A DNA stretch of 35,910 bases from Sedimentisphaerales bacterium (GTDB lineage Bacteria; Planctomycetota; Phycisphaerae; Sedimentisphaerales; Anaerobacaceae). The translations under genes were made by a program, and so were the position numbers. The notes under the pieces were generated by a model that was not told where the DNA came from, ran no database searches, and worked only from the letters and a program-made list of their open reading frames with translations. Positions 7,213 to 14,102 of this stretch are shown here, one piece after another (position 1 is the first letter of the stretch; each line of letters opens with the position of its first letter). Location: NCBI GenBank assembly GCA_016935195.1, contig JAFGRL010000129.1, forward strand, positions 1-35,910. Reading direction: 5' to 3'.

Positions 7213-8223
7213 CTACCTAAGCCCCATCGTCTCTTCGAGGCCGAAGATGATATTCATATTCTGAATTGCCTGGCCTGAAGCGCCTTTGACGAGGTTATCA
7301 ATGGCTGAGAAGCAAACAACAGTTCCCTTTGCAACTGTTGGGAAAATATGGCAATAGTTTGTTCTGGCAACATCCTTAACGTTCGGCGGTTCTTGACAGA
7401 CCTGCGCAAATTGTTCGTTTTTATAGAAATTCTCGTACAATTCGATCAGACTTTTGCCATTGATTTGTTGCTTCGGCTGACAATAAACGCTGGAAAGAAT
7501 GCCTCTGTCGAATGAACCTACGTGTGGCTGAAAGAGTATTTGAACTTCGTCGCCCGAAAGCTGGCTTGCTATCTGTTCCATCTCGGGCATATGGCGGTGT
7601 GCGCCAACACCATAGGGGAAAAGGCTTTCGTTCATATTGGGAAAATGGAACTTGCCGGACGGGTTTTTGCCTGCACCAGATGCGCCGGTTACCGCATTTA
7701 CGATAATCGAGTCGGTTTCAATAAGATTTGACTTTAGCAGCGGTGCTACGGCCAGCAGAGCACCGGTGGGATAGCAGCCGGGGTTGGCGATCAAATCTTT
7801 GCCTTTTATTTGTTCTCGGAACAGTTCCGGCAGGCCGTAAACAGCCTTTTGGAGGTTAGCCTTGTCGGTGTGCTTTACCTGATAGAACTGCTCATATATC
7901 TTTGTGTCTTTAATTCGATAGTCTGCGCTAAAATCGATGACCTTTAGACCTTTGTCCAGCAGTTTCGGGACAAAGCCCATAGAGACCTTGTGCGGCAGAC
8001 AGCAAAGTGCTACTTCGGCAAGTGCCGCAAGTTTATCGATATCCAAAGGCTCGATATCCAGGCTGCATCGGCCTTTGAATTGGCCAAAGATATTTGCTAA
8101 GTTGCCACATTCCTGCGGAAGGGCTGTCAGATAAACAAGTTCAGCTTCTGGATGGTGGATGATAATCTCTATTGCATCGGCACCGGTATATCCACTCGCT
8201 CCTATAATTGCAACCTTAATCAT
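7213..8223 (-). CDS. argC: N-acetyl-gamma-glutamyl-phosphate reductase ArgC
   Basis: ArgC reduces N-acetylglutamyl phosphate to the semialdehyde with NADPH, the third step of arginine synthesis in the cytoplasm. The 336-residue protein starts with a dinucleotide-binding loop GASGYTGAD (residues 8-16). It carries the active-site cysteine C150 in ANPGCYPTG, and the family's HMPEMEQI and HVGSFDRGI segments follow. Length is typical. The ATG is preceded by AGGGACA at suitable distance. An intrinsic terminator lies between rpsI and argC, so argC depends either on readthrough or on its own promoter close to the start. Confidence 0.95.
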   Translation of the reverse strand: MIKVAIIGASGYTGADAIEIIIHHPEAELVYLTALPQECGNLANIFGQFKGRCSLDIEPLDIDKLAALAEVALCCLPHKVSMGFVPKLLDKGLKVIDFSADYRIKDTKIYEQFYQVKHTDKANLQKAVYGLPELFREQIKGKDLIANPGCYPTGALLAVAPLLKSNLIETDSIIVNAVTGASGAGKNPSGKFHFPNMNESLFPYGVGAHRHMPEMEQIASQLSGDEVQILFQPHVGSFDRGILSSVYCQPKQQINGKSLIELYENFYKNEQFAQVCQEPPNVKDVARTNYCHIFPTVAKGTVVCFSAIDNLVKGASGQAIQNMNIIFGLEETMGLR

Positions 8224-8230
8224 AAACTTG

Positions 8231-8274
8231 TCCCTAAAATAAACAAAGCCGCAGGTCTTAAGTTTCCAGCGGCT
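8231..8274 (-). terminator. Intrinsic terminator after rplM-rpsI
   Basis: On the minus strand AGCCGC(T)GG pairs with CC(T)GCGGCT (8247-8274, one T-T mismatch) and is followed by TTGTTTATTTT. It begins 30 bases after the rpsI stop codon and ends just before argC. Confidence 0.7.
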
Positions 8275-8304
8275 ATTGTAATAGTCAGTAACAAATAAAG
8301 CAAA

Positions 8305-8781
8305 TCAGCGCTTCGAGAATTGGAATTTCTTTCGCGCGCCACTTTGGCCGGGTTTTTTACGTTCAACCATTCTGCTATCCCTCGTAAGATGTCCGCCATC
8401 ACGTAATGGCTGCATAAAGTTCTGGTCATAGTTTCTCAGAGCCCGGGCAATACCCAGTCGTGCTGCGCCGGATTGGCCCGTAACGCCGCCGCCTCTGACA
8501 TTGATGAAGATATCGAAGGATTTCTCAGCATCTACTGCTTTTAATGGTGACAATACCGCTTCACGGTCCTGTGGACGGTTGAAAAAATCTTTCAGTTGGC
8601 GTTTGTTTACCACCAGCTTACCGTCACCGGGCTTAATCCGAACCCGGGCAACAGAGCTTTTCCTTCTGCCTGTGCCCCACCAGTAGCCGCCTTTAGGCTC
8701 TTTTTTCTCGATACGCTGCTTGGCTTGAGCCTCCGTATCGACATCGAGCACCTTTGTGCCTTCGGTTTTGTCCTCTGTCAT
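8305..8781 (-). CDS. rpsI: 30S ribosomal protein S9
   Basis: S9 of the small ribosomal subunit, whose C-terminal tail reaches the P-site tRNA. The core begins around residue 34 with YWWGTGRRKSSVARV. The protein ends in KKFQFSKR, the basic tail expected for S9. At 158 residues it is longer than the usual 130 or so, because of a charged N-terminal extension (residues 1-32, Lys/Glu/Asp/Thr-rich). It starts 13 bases after the rplM stop in the conserved rplM-rpsI pair. The ribosome-binding site before the ATG (GAGAAAG) is weak, consistent with translational coupling to rplM. Confidence 0.96.
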   Translation of the reverse strand: MTEDKTEGTKVLDVDTEAQAKQRIEKKEPKGGYWWGTGRRKSSVARVRIKPGDGKLVVNKRQLKDFFNRPQDREAVLSPLKAVDAEKSFDIFINVRGGGVTGQSGAARLGIARALRNYDQNFMQPLRDGGHLTRDSRMVERKKPGQSGARKKFQFSKR

Positions 8782-8794
8782 ATTCTAATCTTTC

Positions 8795-9226
8795 TCAAAA
8801 TAACTCTATCTTTTCGGGCTTTTGGGCTTGATTTTGATGCTCGGGCCCTCGATAGACCTTAAGTTTTTTAAGCATTTTCCTGCCGAGCTTACTTTTGGGC
8901 AGCATTCTTCTTACAGCAAGTTCCACCACCTTTTCCGGGTACTTTGCCATCATATCTGCAAAACTCACGTACTTGTGGCCGCCTGGATAGTGCGTGTAGT
9001 AATCGTATTGCTTTTGGTCAGCCTTTTTGCCGGTGAGCCGAATCTTTTGAGCGTTTATCACAACTACGTAATCACCCGTATCAACATGAGGTGTGTATGT
9101 GGGCTTGTTCTTGCCCATCAGTATCGGAGCTATCTTAGCTGCCATTTTGCCCAAAATGGCAGCCTCAGCGTCAACGAGGAACCACTTGTGGTCTATCTGT
9201 TCTTTCCTGGCTATAAAGGTTTTCAT
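8795..9226 (-). CDS. rplM: 50S ribosomal protein L13
   Basis: L13 of the large ribosomal subunit, an early-assembly protein. Its 143 residues match the family length. The segments WFLVDAEAAILGKMAAKIAPILMGK near the start (read in two parts) and GDYVVVINAQKIRLTGKK, HYPGGHKYVSF and RRMLPKSKLGRKMLKKLKVY are characteristic. It is the first gene of the rplM-rpsI operon. A sigma-70-type promoter is visible 33-60 bases upstream of the ATG, and a terminator follows rpsI. Confidence 0.97.
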   Translation of the reverse strand: MKTFIARKEQIDHKWFLVDAEAAILGKMAAKIAPILMGKNKPTYTPHVDTGDYVVVINAQKIRLTGKKADQKQYDYYTHYPGGHKYVSFADMMAKYPEKVVELAVRRMLPKSKLGRKMLKKLKVYRGPEHQNQAQKPEKIELF

Positions 9227-9258
9227 AATAAGGCTCCGAACATCTCCGTAAACCAGAG

Positions 9259-9286
9259 ATTTTACCTAACTTAGCAAAGTTGTCAA
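9259..9286 (-). promoter_or_regulatory. Sigma-70-type promoter of rplM-rpsI
   Basis: On the minus strand, TTGACA (9286-9281) and TAAAAT (9264-9259) are separated by 16 bases. The -35 box is a perfect consensus match and the -10 is one base off. It sits directly upstream of rplM, leaving a leader of about 25 bases. Confidence 0.7.
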
Positions 9287-9372
9287 ACATTTTGGTGATA
9301 AATAATTGTTTGCTTATTCGATTATTGGCTTATTTGGCCTGAAAAAGAGCGCTTAGTTTGCAGGCTGAATAA

Positions 9373-9455
9373 TGGGCCGGGTTGGATTTGAACCAACGTA
9401 GGCTTACGCCAACGGGTTTACAGCCCGTCCCCTTTAGCCGCTCGGGCACCGACCC
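9373..9455 (-). tRNA. tRNA-Tyr (GTA)
   Basis: A full class II tRNA. The acceptor GGGTCGG pairs with CCGGCCC (one T-G pair) and is followed by discriminator A at 9373. The anticodon arm is ACGGGCTGTAAACCCGT with anticodon GTA. A long variable arm, as in bacterial tRNA-Tyr, and the T-arm GTTGG-TTCAAAT-CCAAC follow. CCA is not encoded. It lies 147 bases upstream of rplM, outside that operon's promoter. Confidence 0.93.
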
Positions 9456-9830
9456 CTGCTATCTTAAAGGCTCTTTCGGAATAAGTTTACCCTACAGCAG
9501 ACCACTTTGCAACCAGAAATTCCCAACCTACTACAGCCGGCTGTCAAATCACTTACTGCCAAAACATAAGAAGTATCAACTGACACTGGCAGGGCACATT
9601 TTTTTCAACAAATTCAGCGATACCCAAATGATAACCCTCTTCGACCCCTAAGCCCGCGACACCTGGCTCGAGGACCTCTACACTAAAGGCCACATCACCT
9701 ACAAATACAAATCCGAACTCTAATCGCGTATAATCTCCTACCTCCGCTCAGTTGATCTTTTTATTCTTCGGCAAAGTCCTCGGCAGAAAAAGGTAAACGT
9801 CCCCAATAAAATTCTGTAAATGTACTCTAT
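9456..9830. other. Spacer with a possible decayed coding fragment
   Basis: No intact gene is seen. On the plus strand, one frame reads without frameshift from about 9540 to a TAA at 9721, broken by a single TAA at 9649. The two pieces are KKYQLTLAGHIFFNKFSDTQ... and ARDTWLEDLYTKGHITYKY..., which look protein-like, with many codons ending in C. I do not recognise the family. It could be the tail of a dead gene. Confidence 0.3.
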
Positions 9831-10928
9831 CTAAGGAAGAATTTGTTGCACCTTTTCAAACAGGATCTTAAGTGTATAATTACTGATCTTCCCGCCATTT
9901 ATCAGAATAATATCGCCCTCTTGAATTGAAGGACAACGCTGTGAGTTGTAGTTCAAGGCACCTACACTACTGATTGTTTCAAATTCTTCAGAAGACATAC
10001 GATATCTTTTGTAGAAAATTGGTGCATAAGAATTCTGCAAAGTCAGTTTGCCATCTTCGACTCTGAATCTGAGTTTTACTTTATCGACAAATTGGTTGAA
10101 ATCTTTATCTCTGATTTTTTCTACAACAAGAGGCACAAAATTTTTATCAACAAGAAATTCCACTGTTCCCTCTACTGCTTTGGGACTATTAAAATCATCC
10201 TTTTCCAGTGGACTTATCACATATCGCAACCTTATTTTTTTCTTACGGGATAACACAAAGTCTTGCCTAATAATTCGTTTGTCCATGTTTCTGATGGACA
10301 CCTTTGCACTGCTGGGTATGTACCCTTCTTGTTTTACCTTTAAATCGCACACTTCAAGTCCAAGTCCATCAATACGATAAGAACCTTCCGCATCTGTAGT
10401 CACCACTGCTTTGCTTGAAGAGACTGTGATACCCTCTAATGGTTTGCCGTTTTCATCTCTAATAGTTCCGACGATCGATGCGGTCCCATCAGCCTCGACT
10501 TTTTCCAACACTATTCGACCTAAGTTAGCTACCTCACCGGGTATCAGTGTGACGATTCTTTTGGCCTTCTTATAGGGAGGTCCCGGATCGATTACTATCT
10601 CTTTCTTAAATCTATTTGAGCGGATCTTTTCCCATCTCGTCCAGGGAGTTCTGAAAGGAACACTGTTGACTCCACTGTAACCGCGGCCTCCATAGTTGTA
10701 ACATCGATATTCGGCTATTGTCGTTGTATCTTGACTATCCTCAGTGTCTAAGTAAAGGGCTACCAACACGCTGTTACCTTTTGGCTTCTTGTCGCCTTCA
10801 TTTAGTTCCCATTCGATAACGGTATCTAACTGCCTTCCGACTAGTTGATCAACATTTGTGCAGCCGGCGTACAAAGATAATCCAATTATAACAACGGCCA
10901 AACATATTAACTTCTTGTCCAAGTGCAT
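9831..10928 (-). CDS. Lipoprotein with a carboxypeptidase-regulatory-like (CarboxypepD_reg) domain
   Basis: A secreted, probably lipid-anchored protein of 365 residues with no enzymatic motif that I can see. The N-terminus (MHLDKKLICLAVVIIGLSLY, then AGC) is a lipoprotein signal with C23 as the likely lipidated residue. Residues about 150-213 form a beta-sandwich repeat of the CarboxypepD_reg type (SIVGTIRDENGKPLEGITV, then TTDAEGSYRIDGL). Such modules usually mediate binding or adhesion in the cell envelope. I chose ATG 10928 over one 12 codons upstream because GAAAGGAG lies seven bases before it and the signal sequence then begins properly. It stands alone between tRNA-Tyr and a TPR membrane protein on the same strand. 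Confidence 0.75.
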   Translation of the reverse strand: MHLDKKLICLAVVIIGLSLYAGCTNVDQLVGRQLDTVIEWELNEGDKKPKGNSVLVALYLDTEDSQDTTTIAEYRCYNYGGRGYSGVNSVPFRTPWTRWEKIRSNRFKKEIVIDPGPPYKKAKRIVTLIPGEVANLGRIVLEKVEADGTASIVGTIRDENGKPLEGITVSSSKAVVTTDAEGSYRIDGLGLEVCDLKVKQEGYIPSSAKVSIRNMDKRIIRQDFVLSRKKKIRLRYVISPLEKDDFNSPKAVEGTVEFLVDKNFVPLVVEKIRDKDFNQFVDKVKLRFRVEDGKLTLQNSYAPIFYKRYRMSSEEFETISSVGALNYNSQRCPSIQEGDIILINGGKISNYTLKILFEKVQQILP

Positions 10929-11111
10929 TTCCCAACTCCTTTCAAAATATTCAACAAAATCCAATAAAACTGATATTTCCCATTTATAGCTACTCAGCTA
11001 CGCTTCTATACCTAACAATGATTATACACTTTGTATGACAAGTTCCCGTTACTTCTTCAATATTTATCCGCCTATGTCGGACTCGTCCAATCTCTTGCGT
11101 TTCACTGTTGA

Positions 11112-11945
11112 TTATTCAAGTCCCCATAGGTTTTTAAACCACTGTCGGACAGCATACTTTTTCAGATCTTTATCTTCACTTGCTCGCTTCCAAGAAAGCA
11201 ACCTTTCTGTTTCCTTAGCGGTATTGAGCCATTTTTCGCACTCATCTTCGTTGTCAAGTATAGCATAACAACACGCGATATTGTAGGCAGCTATTCCTTT
11301 AGTGAACTCCTCTGCTTTCAAGTATTGCTCTATTGCCTCAGAAGCTAATCTCACTCGTTTATTTTTGTTCTCTGTTGTTCCGGCCCAGTTCAGAAGTGAA
11401 CTGCCCCAGTTGTTGAAGAACTGACGGGTATTAGCCTTAAACTTACTATTGATTTGACGCCAGATTTCGGCAGCATCTTCATAATGCCCTAAGGAATATG
11501 CAGTCCCGGCCTTAGTCCAAAGGTCATCTATGTTAACCTTTTCCTCTGTCTTATTAATCCTATTCCGTAGCATGTAAAGAACCATAGTTACAACAACACC
11601 TGCAATTCCAACAATAACGCCTAATGCAACAAGAGAATATTCAATTATCCATTTATAATTATCCATTTCCCTTCTAAAACACTCCATAGCCTCTTTATAG
11701 ATTTTAGCTTGCAGTTTTTCATTAGATAATCTAGTTGAATCAGTGCCTTTGGGAAGAGCAGATTGGTTACTATCAGATGGTTTGTTACTGTCTATAATTG
11801 GTTTATGAGATTTGTCAGGAGATTGTTTCTTAATAGGATTGTTTGGTTCAGTTGATGGTGTCTTCGCACATGCTAACTGGTAATTACAAACAAACCCCAT
11901 TTGCAAGAGGGCTGTGATAAAGAGCATATAAGTTTTTTTCTTCAT
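11112..11945 (-). CDS. TPR-type membrane protein of unknown function
   Basis: A 277-residue protein with an N-terminal signal-like segment (residues 5-28), a polar Ser/Asn/Pro-rich stretch (30-75), a second hydrophobic segment (about 102-126, EYSLVALGVIVGIAGVVVTM) and a helical C-terminal half. The C-terminal half resembles tetratricopeptide repeats: AGTAYSLGHYEDAAEIW at about 146-162 and YNIACCYAILDNEDECEKWL at 221-240. It ends with a DKDLKKYAVRQWF motif like that closing many TPR domains. This suggests a protein-binding scaffold at the membrane. I set the start at ATG 11945 (MKKKTYMLF) because the signal sequence begins there and AGAGG precedes it. No partner is evident in the neighbourhood. 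Confidence 0.65.
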   Translation of the reverse strand: MKKKTYMLFITALLQMGFVCNYQLACAKTPSTEPNNPIKKQSPDKSHKPIIDSNKPSDSNQSALPKGTDSTRLSNEKLQAKIYKEAMECFRREMDNYKWIIEYSLVALGVIVGIAGVVVTMVLYMLRNRINKTEEKVNIDDLWTKAGTAYSLGHYEDAAEIWRQINSKFKANTRQFFNNWGSSLLNWAGTTENKNKRVRLASEAIEQYLKAEEFTKGIAAYNIACCYAILDNEDECEKWLNTAKETERLLSWKRASEDKDLKKYAVRQWFKNLWGLE

Positions 11946-12002
11946 CTCTTGATCCTCTGTGGCTAATTTAATTCTCAATAATCAATCATACTTAACCAAT
12001 AA

Positions 12003-12125
12003 TCAATTACTTTGCCGGCCCTTAAGATCGACAATAGAATGGATGCCGATATTCTGCATATCCTGGGCAATAGTTTTACCAACGCCGGGAATTTGTTCTA
12101 ATTCCTGTAAGCTGGATGATTCCAT
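12003..12125 (-). pseudogene. Truncated helix-hairpin-helix protein (Cdd1/TfoX-C-like)
   Basis: A 40-residue frame whose sequence LQELEQIPGVGKTIAQDM, followed by a NIGIHSIVDLKG segment, closely resembles the N-terminal half of helix-hairpin-helix proteins of the 'pathogenicity locus (Cdd1)' type. These are normally around 90-110 residues, with a Cys-containing second half. Here the frame stops right after DLKG (RQSN, stop), so the second half is missing. The helix-hairpin-helix motif IPGVGKTIA itself is intact. It is most likely a gene remnant in repeat-rich DNA. Confidence 0.6.
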
Positions 12126-12209
12126 AAAAAGCTGCCTCAGATACCATTCGCCAAATACAATTCACCCCTTCGATAAACTCAGGACAAGCAATGACTATTC
12201 ACTAATTCG

Positions 12210-12240
12210 CCGCCCCGGCTGCCGGCCCCCGTTGTTAGCT
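12210..12240. repeat. 31-base direct repeat, copy A
   Basis: GC-rich unit running from CCGCCCCGGCTGCCGG to GTTGTTAGCT, identical to 12796-12826. It ends both times in GTTGTTAGCT. Confidence 0.8.
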
Positions 12241-12427
12241 GTTTTCAAATTATATCTTCTTGGTCAAAAACCGCAAGATTAAATTCGTATATCGTATTTC
12301 GTATTTAGTCGATAGTAGTGAGTATATAGTATGTAGCCAGTTAGGCCTAAACAAAACAAACCGGCCCAAGACCCACGAATTCTGACCCCTAACCCCTGCA
12401 TCCTTTTGGCACCTCAAATAAGTTATT

Positions 12428-12464
12428 TTCAAGGCATACCTAAGATACTTAGGTATGCCTTGAA
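12428..12464. repeat. Perfect 17-base-pair palindrome (core TACCTAAG-ATA-CTTAGGTA)
   Basis: A 17-base arm (12428-12444), the loop ATA, and the exact complement (12448-12464). The core is shared with the palindrome at 12551-12575. There is no T-run on either side, so terminator function is unlikely. Confidence 0.8.
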
Positions 12465-12517
12465 TGTCAGACATAAAATTACCTTGTAGAAATGTTGCGT
12501 TGAAAAAATCCTGAGCA

Positions 12518-12545
12518 GGTATGGCAGAGTGGCCGAAGCGCAATC
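12518..12545 (+). pseudogene. tRNA-like 5' fragment (Ser/Leu type)
   Basis: GGTATGGCAGAGTGGCCGAA followed by GCGC resembles the first third of a class II tRNA (acceptor plus D-arm, with the GGCAGAGTGGCCGAA signature of tRNA-Ser). No anticodon arm or T-arm follows; instead the sequence runs into a palindrome at 12551. Confidence 0.4.
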
Positions 12546-12550
12546 CTGAG

Positions 12551-12575
12551 GAATACCTAAGATACTTAGGTATTC
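12551..12575. repeat. 11-base-pair palindrome with the same core as 12428-12464
   Basis: GAATACCTAAG-ATA-CTTAGGTATTC. The core TACCTAAGATACTTAGGTA is identical to the first copy; the outer arms differ but remain self-complementary. Confidence 0.8.
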
Positions 12576-12795
12576 TTTTCTCTAAGTTCCTAATCCGACT
12601 CTAAAAACAAAATGTGGGAAAAGTTTCCGCAGAAGTGGACACTTGGAGCCTGCAAATCCAAAGCTTCAGTTTTTGAATCTTAATCTGTAATTTTGCCCTT
12701 TACCTTTTGATTTTTAATTTCCCCCCGCTTTTCGCTACGTCCAATACCCAAAGCCAGCCAACTCGTCATTCTACATTCTTGTCAAGTTTTGACCC

Positions 12796-12826
12796 CCGCC
12801 CCGGCTGCCGGCCCCCGTTGTTAGCT
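12796..12826. repeat. 31-base direct repeat, copy B
   Basis: Exact copy of 12210-12240, 586 bases to the right in the same orientation. Confidence 0.8.
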
Positions 12827-12910
12827 TGATTTTGGAAAAGAAAACAAGGATTTATTTTTGTAAATTCCCTGTGATGCTGGGGAAGGAGAGTAGTTTTGAG
12901 TTGTGGTTGA

Positions 12911-12983
12911 GGTTGCCGCGTCCACCTTAAATGTCCTCGCAATGACATTTTTCAATAGATTCCTCGACTGCGCTCGGAATGAC
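12911..12983. repeat. Degenerate CATTGCGAG-type repeat plus a TCCTCGACTGCGCTCGGAATGAC word
   Basis: GGTTGCCGCGTC and CCTCGCAATGAC (12911-12945) are a worn copy of the family at 2835-2871 and 25780-25868. A second unit, ATTCCTCGACTGCGCTCGGA followed by ATGAC (about 12958-12983), follows directly. Confidence 0.5.
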
Positions 12984-12991
12984 TATTTCAA

Positions 12992-13020
12992 AATACCCCG
13001 ACTACAGGTCCAGGGGCTAA
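12992..13020 (-). repeat. TTAGCCCC hairpin on the minus strand (TTTAGCC family, copy 4)
   Basis: On the minus strand TTAGCCCC...GGGGTATTT forms a CCCC/GGGG stem with an inner GAC/GTC. The flank and layout match the three plus-strand hairpins at 2511-2713. Confidence 0.4.
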
Positions 13021-13171
13021 GCATTTAAATGAATGAATCGAGTTTTCCCCTTTAGATTCTTTTTGTTAATCGCTGTAGTTTTCTTACGCGTTCGGCTAAA
13101 TACTCCAGTTGCTTCTTTTTGATTTTCGTTTTTTAATATTCGATTTTTTAACTATAATCGGCTTTGTAGCA

Positions 13172-13795
13172 CTAAAATATCTTTCGGGCAGCTAATGTAT
13201 ATATTTGTCTTTGCTCTTTAAGGTATTTCCTTTCAAAATTTGTTCCAACATATTCCGGCCCCCGGGCACCGGCTGTTGGAAGGAAATCTATATTTTCCAG
13301 TTGCTCCTGAGCGTTTATGAGCCTGCTTATCTGCTCGAAATATTCCTTGTGGTCACTCGCTAATCGGACAGTTCCGCCCTTTTTGAGACAGCGAATTAAC
13401 TGCTCAAGATTACTCGGGCAGAAAAAACGCCTTTTGTGGTGGCGCTTTTTCGGCCAGGGGTCGGGAAAGTAGATGTGGAAGCAGTCAACGCAATTATCAG
13501 AAACACGATTGGTCAAAAATGATGCGGCATCGGCCAGGATTATCCGGACGTTTGTCAGATTCCATCGGCCTATCCGGTCAATACTCCAGCGATAATATCT
13601 GCCCGCTCGTTCAATACCAATAAAATCCACACCAGGGGTGACTTTGGCCTCACTTACCAGAAAGGTCGCCTTGCCGGAGCCTATCTCGATATGTACCGGA
13701 GCCGAACGTCCGAAAATCTGCGCAAAATCAATCTTGCCATCGAAATCTTCCGGCTTTAGGGAAACGCAGGGATATTCCTTTAACACACGAGCCAT
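13172..13795 (-). CDS. trmB: tRNA (guanine-N7-)-methyltransferase TrmB
   Basis: TrmB methylates guanine 46 in the variable loop of many tRNAs with S-adenosylmethionine. The 207-residue protein carries the cofactor loop HIEIGSGKATFLV (residues 35-47) and the family signature DCFHIYFPDPWPKKRHHKRR (about 103-122). A conserved C-terminal TNFERKYL segment contributes to tRNA and cofactor binding. Length is normal. GGAGG lies a few bases before the ATG at 13795. It is a single-gene unit, divergent from the plus-strand gene at 14103. Confidence 0.95.
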   Translation of the reverse strand: MARVLKEYPCVSLKPEDFDGKIDFAQIFGRSAPVHIEIGSGKATFLVSEAKVTPGVDFIGIERAGRYYRWSIDRIGRWNLTNVRIILADAASFLTNRVSDNCVDCFHIYFPDPWPKKRHHKRRFFCPSNLEQLIRCLKKGGTVRLASDHKEYFEQISRLINAQEQLENIDFLPTAGARGPEYVGTNFERKYLKEQRQIYTLAARKIF

Positions 13796-14102
13796 AAGTC
13801 CTCCGTTACGTTAAAAAGCCGCTAAAGTCTAAAACTGCCCGACATTATATCAAAAAATGCCCTTGCAGCAAAGACTCGTCCCCTTTTGGACATCTGATAG
13901 CTGTTAAAGTTGTAGTAGTTTTAATTCGATAAGTGCATTTGAAGGTAAATAAGGCCATTGTCGGCGCAGATATCAGGTGTTTTTACCGCTTAAATAAGGA
14001 ATATGCCGGTATCCGGGATAATTCGGCAGACGTAGAAACAATTAGAAGGCCAAAATGACAATTGGCACCGAATCTATTGTGTCAAAATAGGAAGGTTTCA
14101 AA
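13796..14102. other. Divergent intergenic region trmB / 14103 gene
   Basis: 307 bases that must hold the start signals for both divergent genes. I see good ribosome-binding sites (GGAGG for trmB; AGGAAGG just before 14103) but no convincing promoter boxes or operator. Confidence 0.4.

Larger units (their letters stand above)
11946..13171. other. Long gene-poor spacer with fragments and repeats
   Basis: About 1.2 kb with no intact large gene. It holds a truncated helix-hairpin-helix reading frame (12003-12125), a CTTCGATAAACTCAGGAC word (about 12167-12184), two copies of a 31-base direct repeat (12210-12240 and 12796-12826), two long palindromes with a shared core (12428-12464 and 12551-12575) around a tRNA-like 5' fragment (12518-12545), degenerate CATTGCGAG repeats (12911-12983) and a TTAGCCCC hairpin on the minus strand (12996-13020). 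It looks like a graveyard of small insertions. Confidence 0.7.

Noticed and set aside
9382-9651. Plus-strand open frame starting inside tRNA-Tyr
   Set aside because: The first third is antisense to the tRNA. Only the later part, from about 9540, might be a relic; it is kept as a low-interest finding.
12250-12543. 97-residue minus-strand open frame
   Set aside because: It is composed of the palindrome, the tRNA-like fragment and spacer; no family pattern and no ribosome-binding site.
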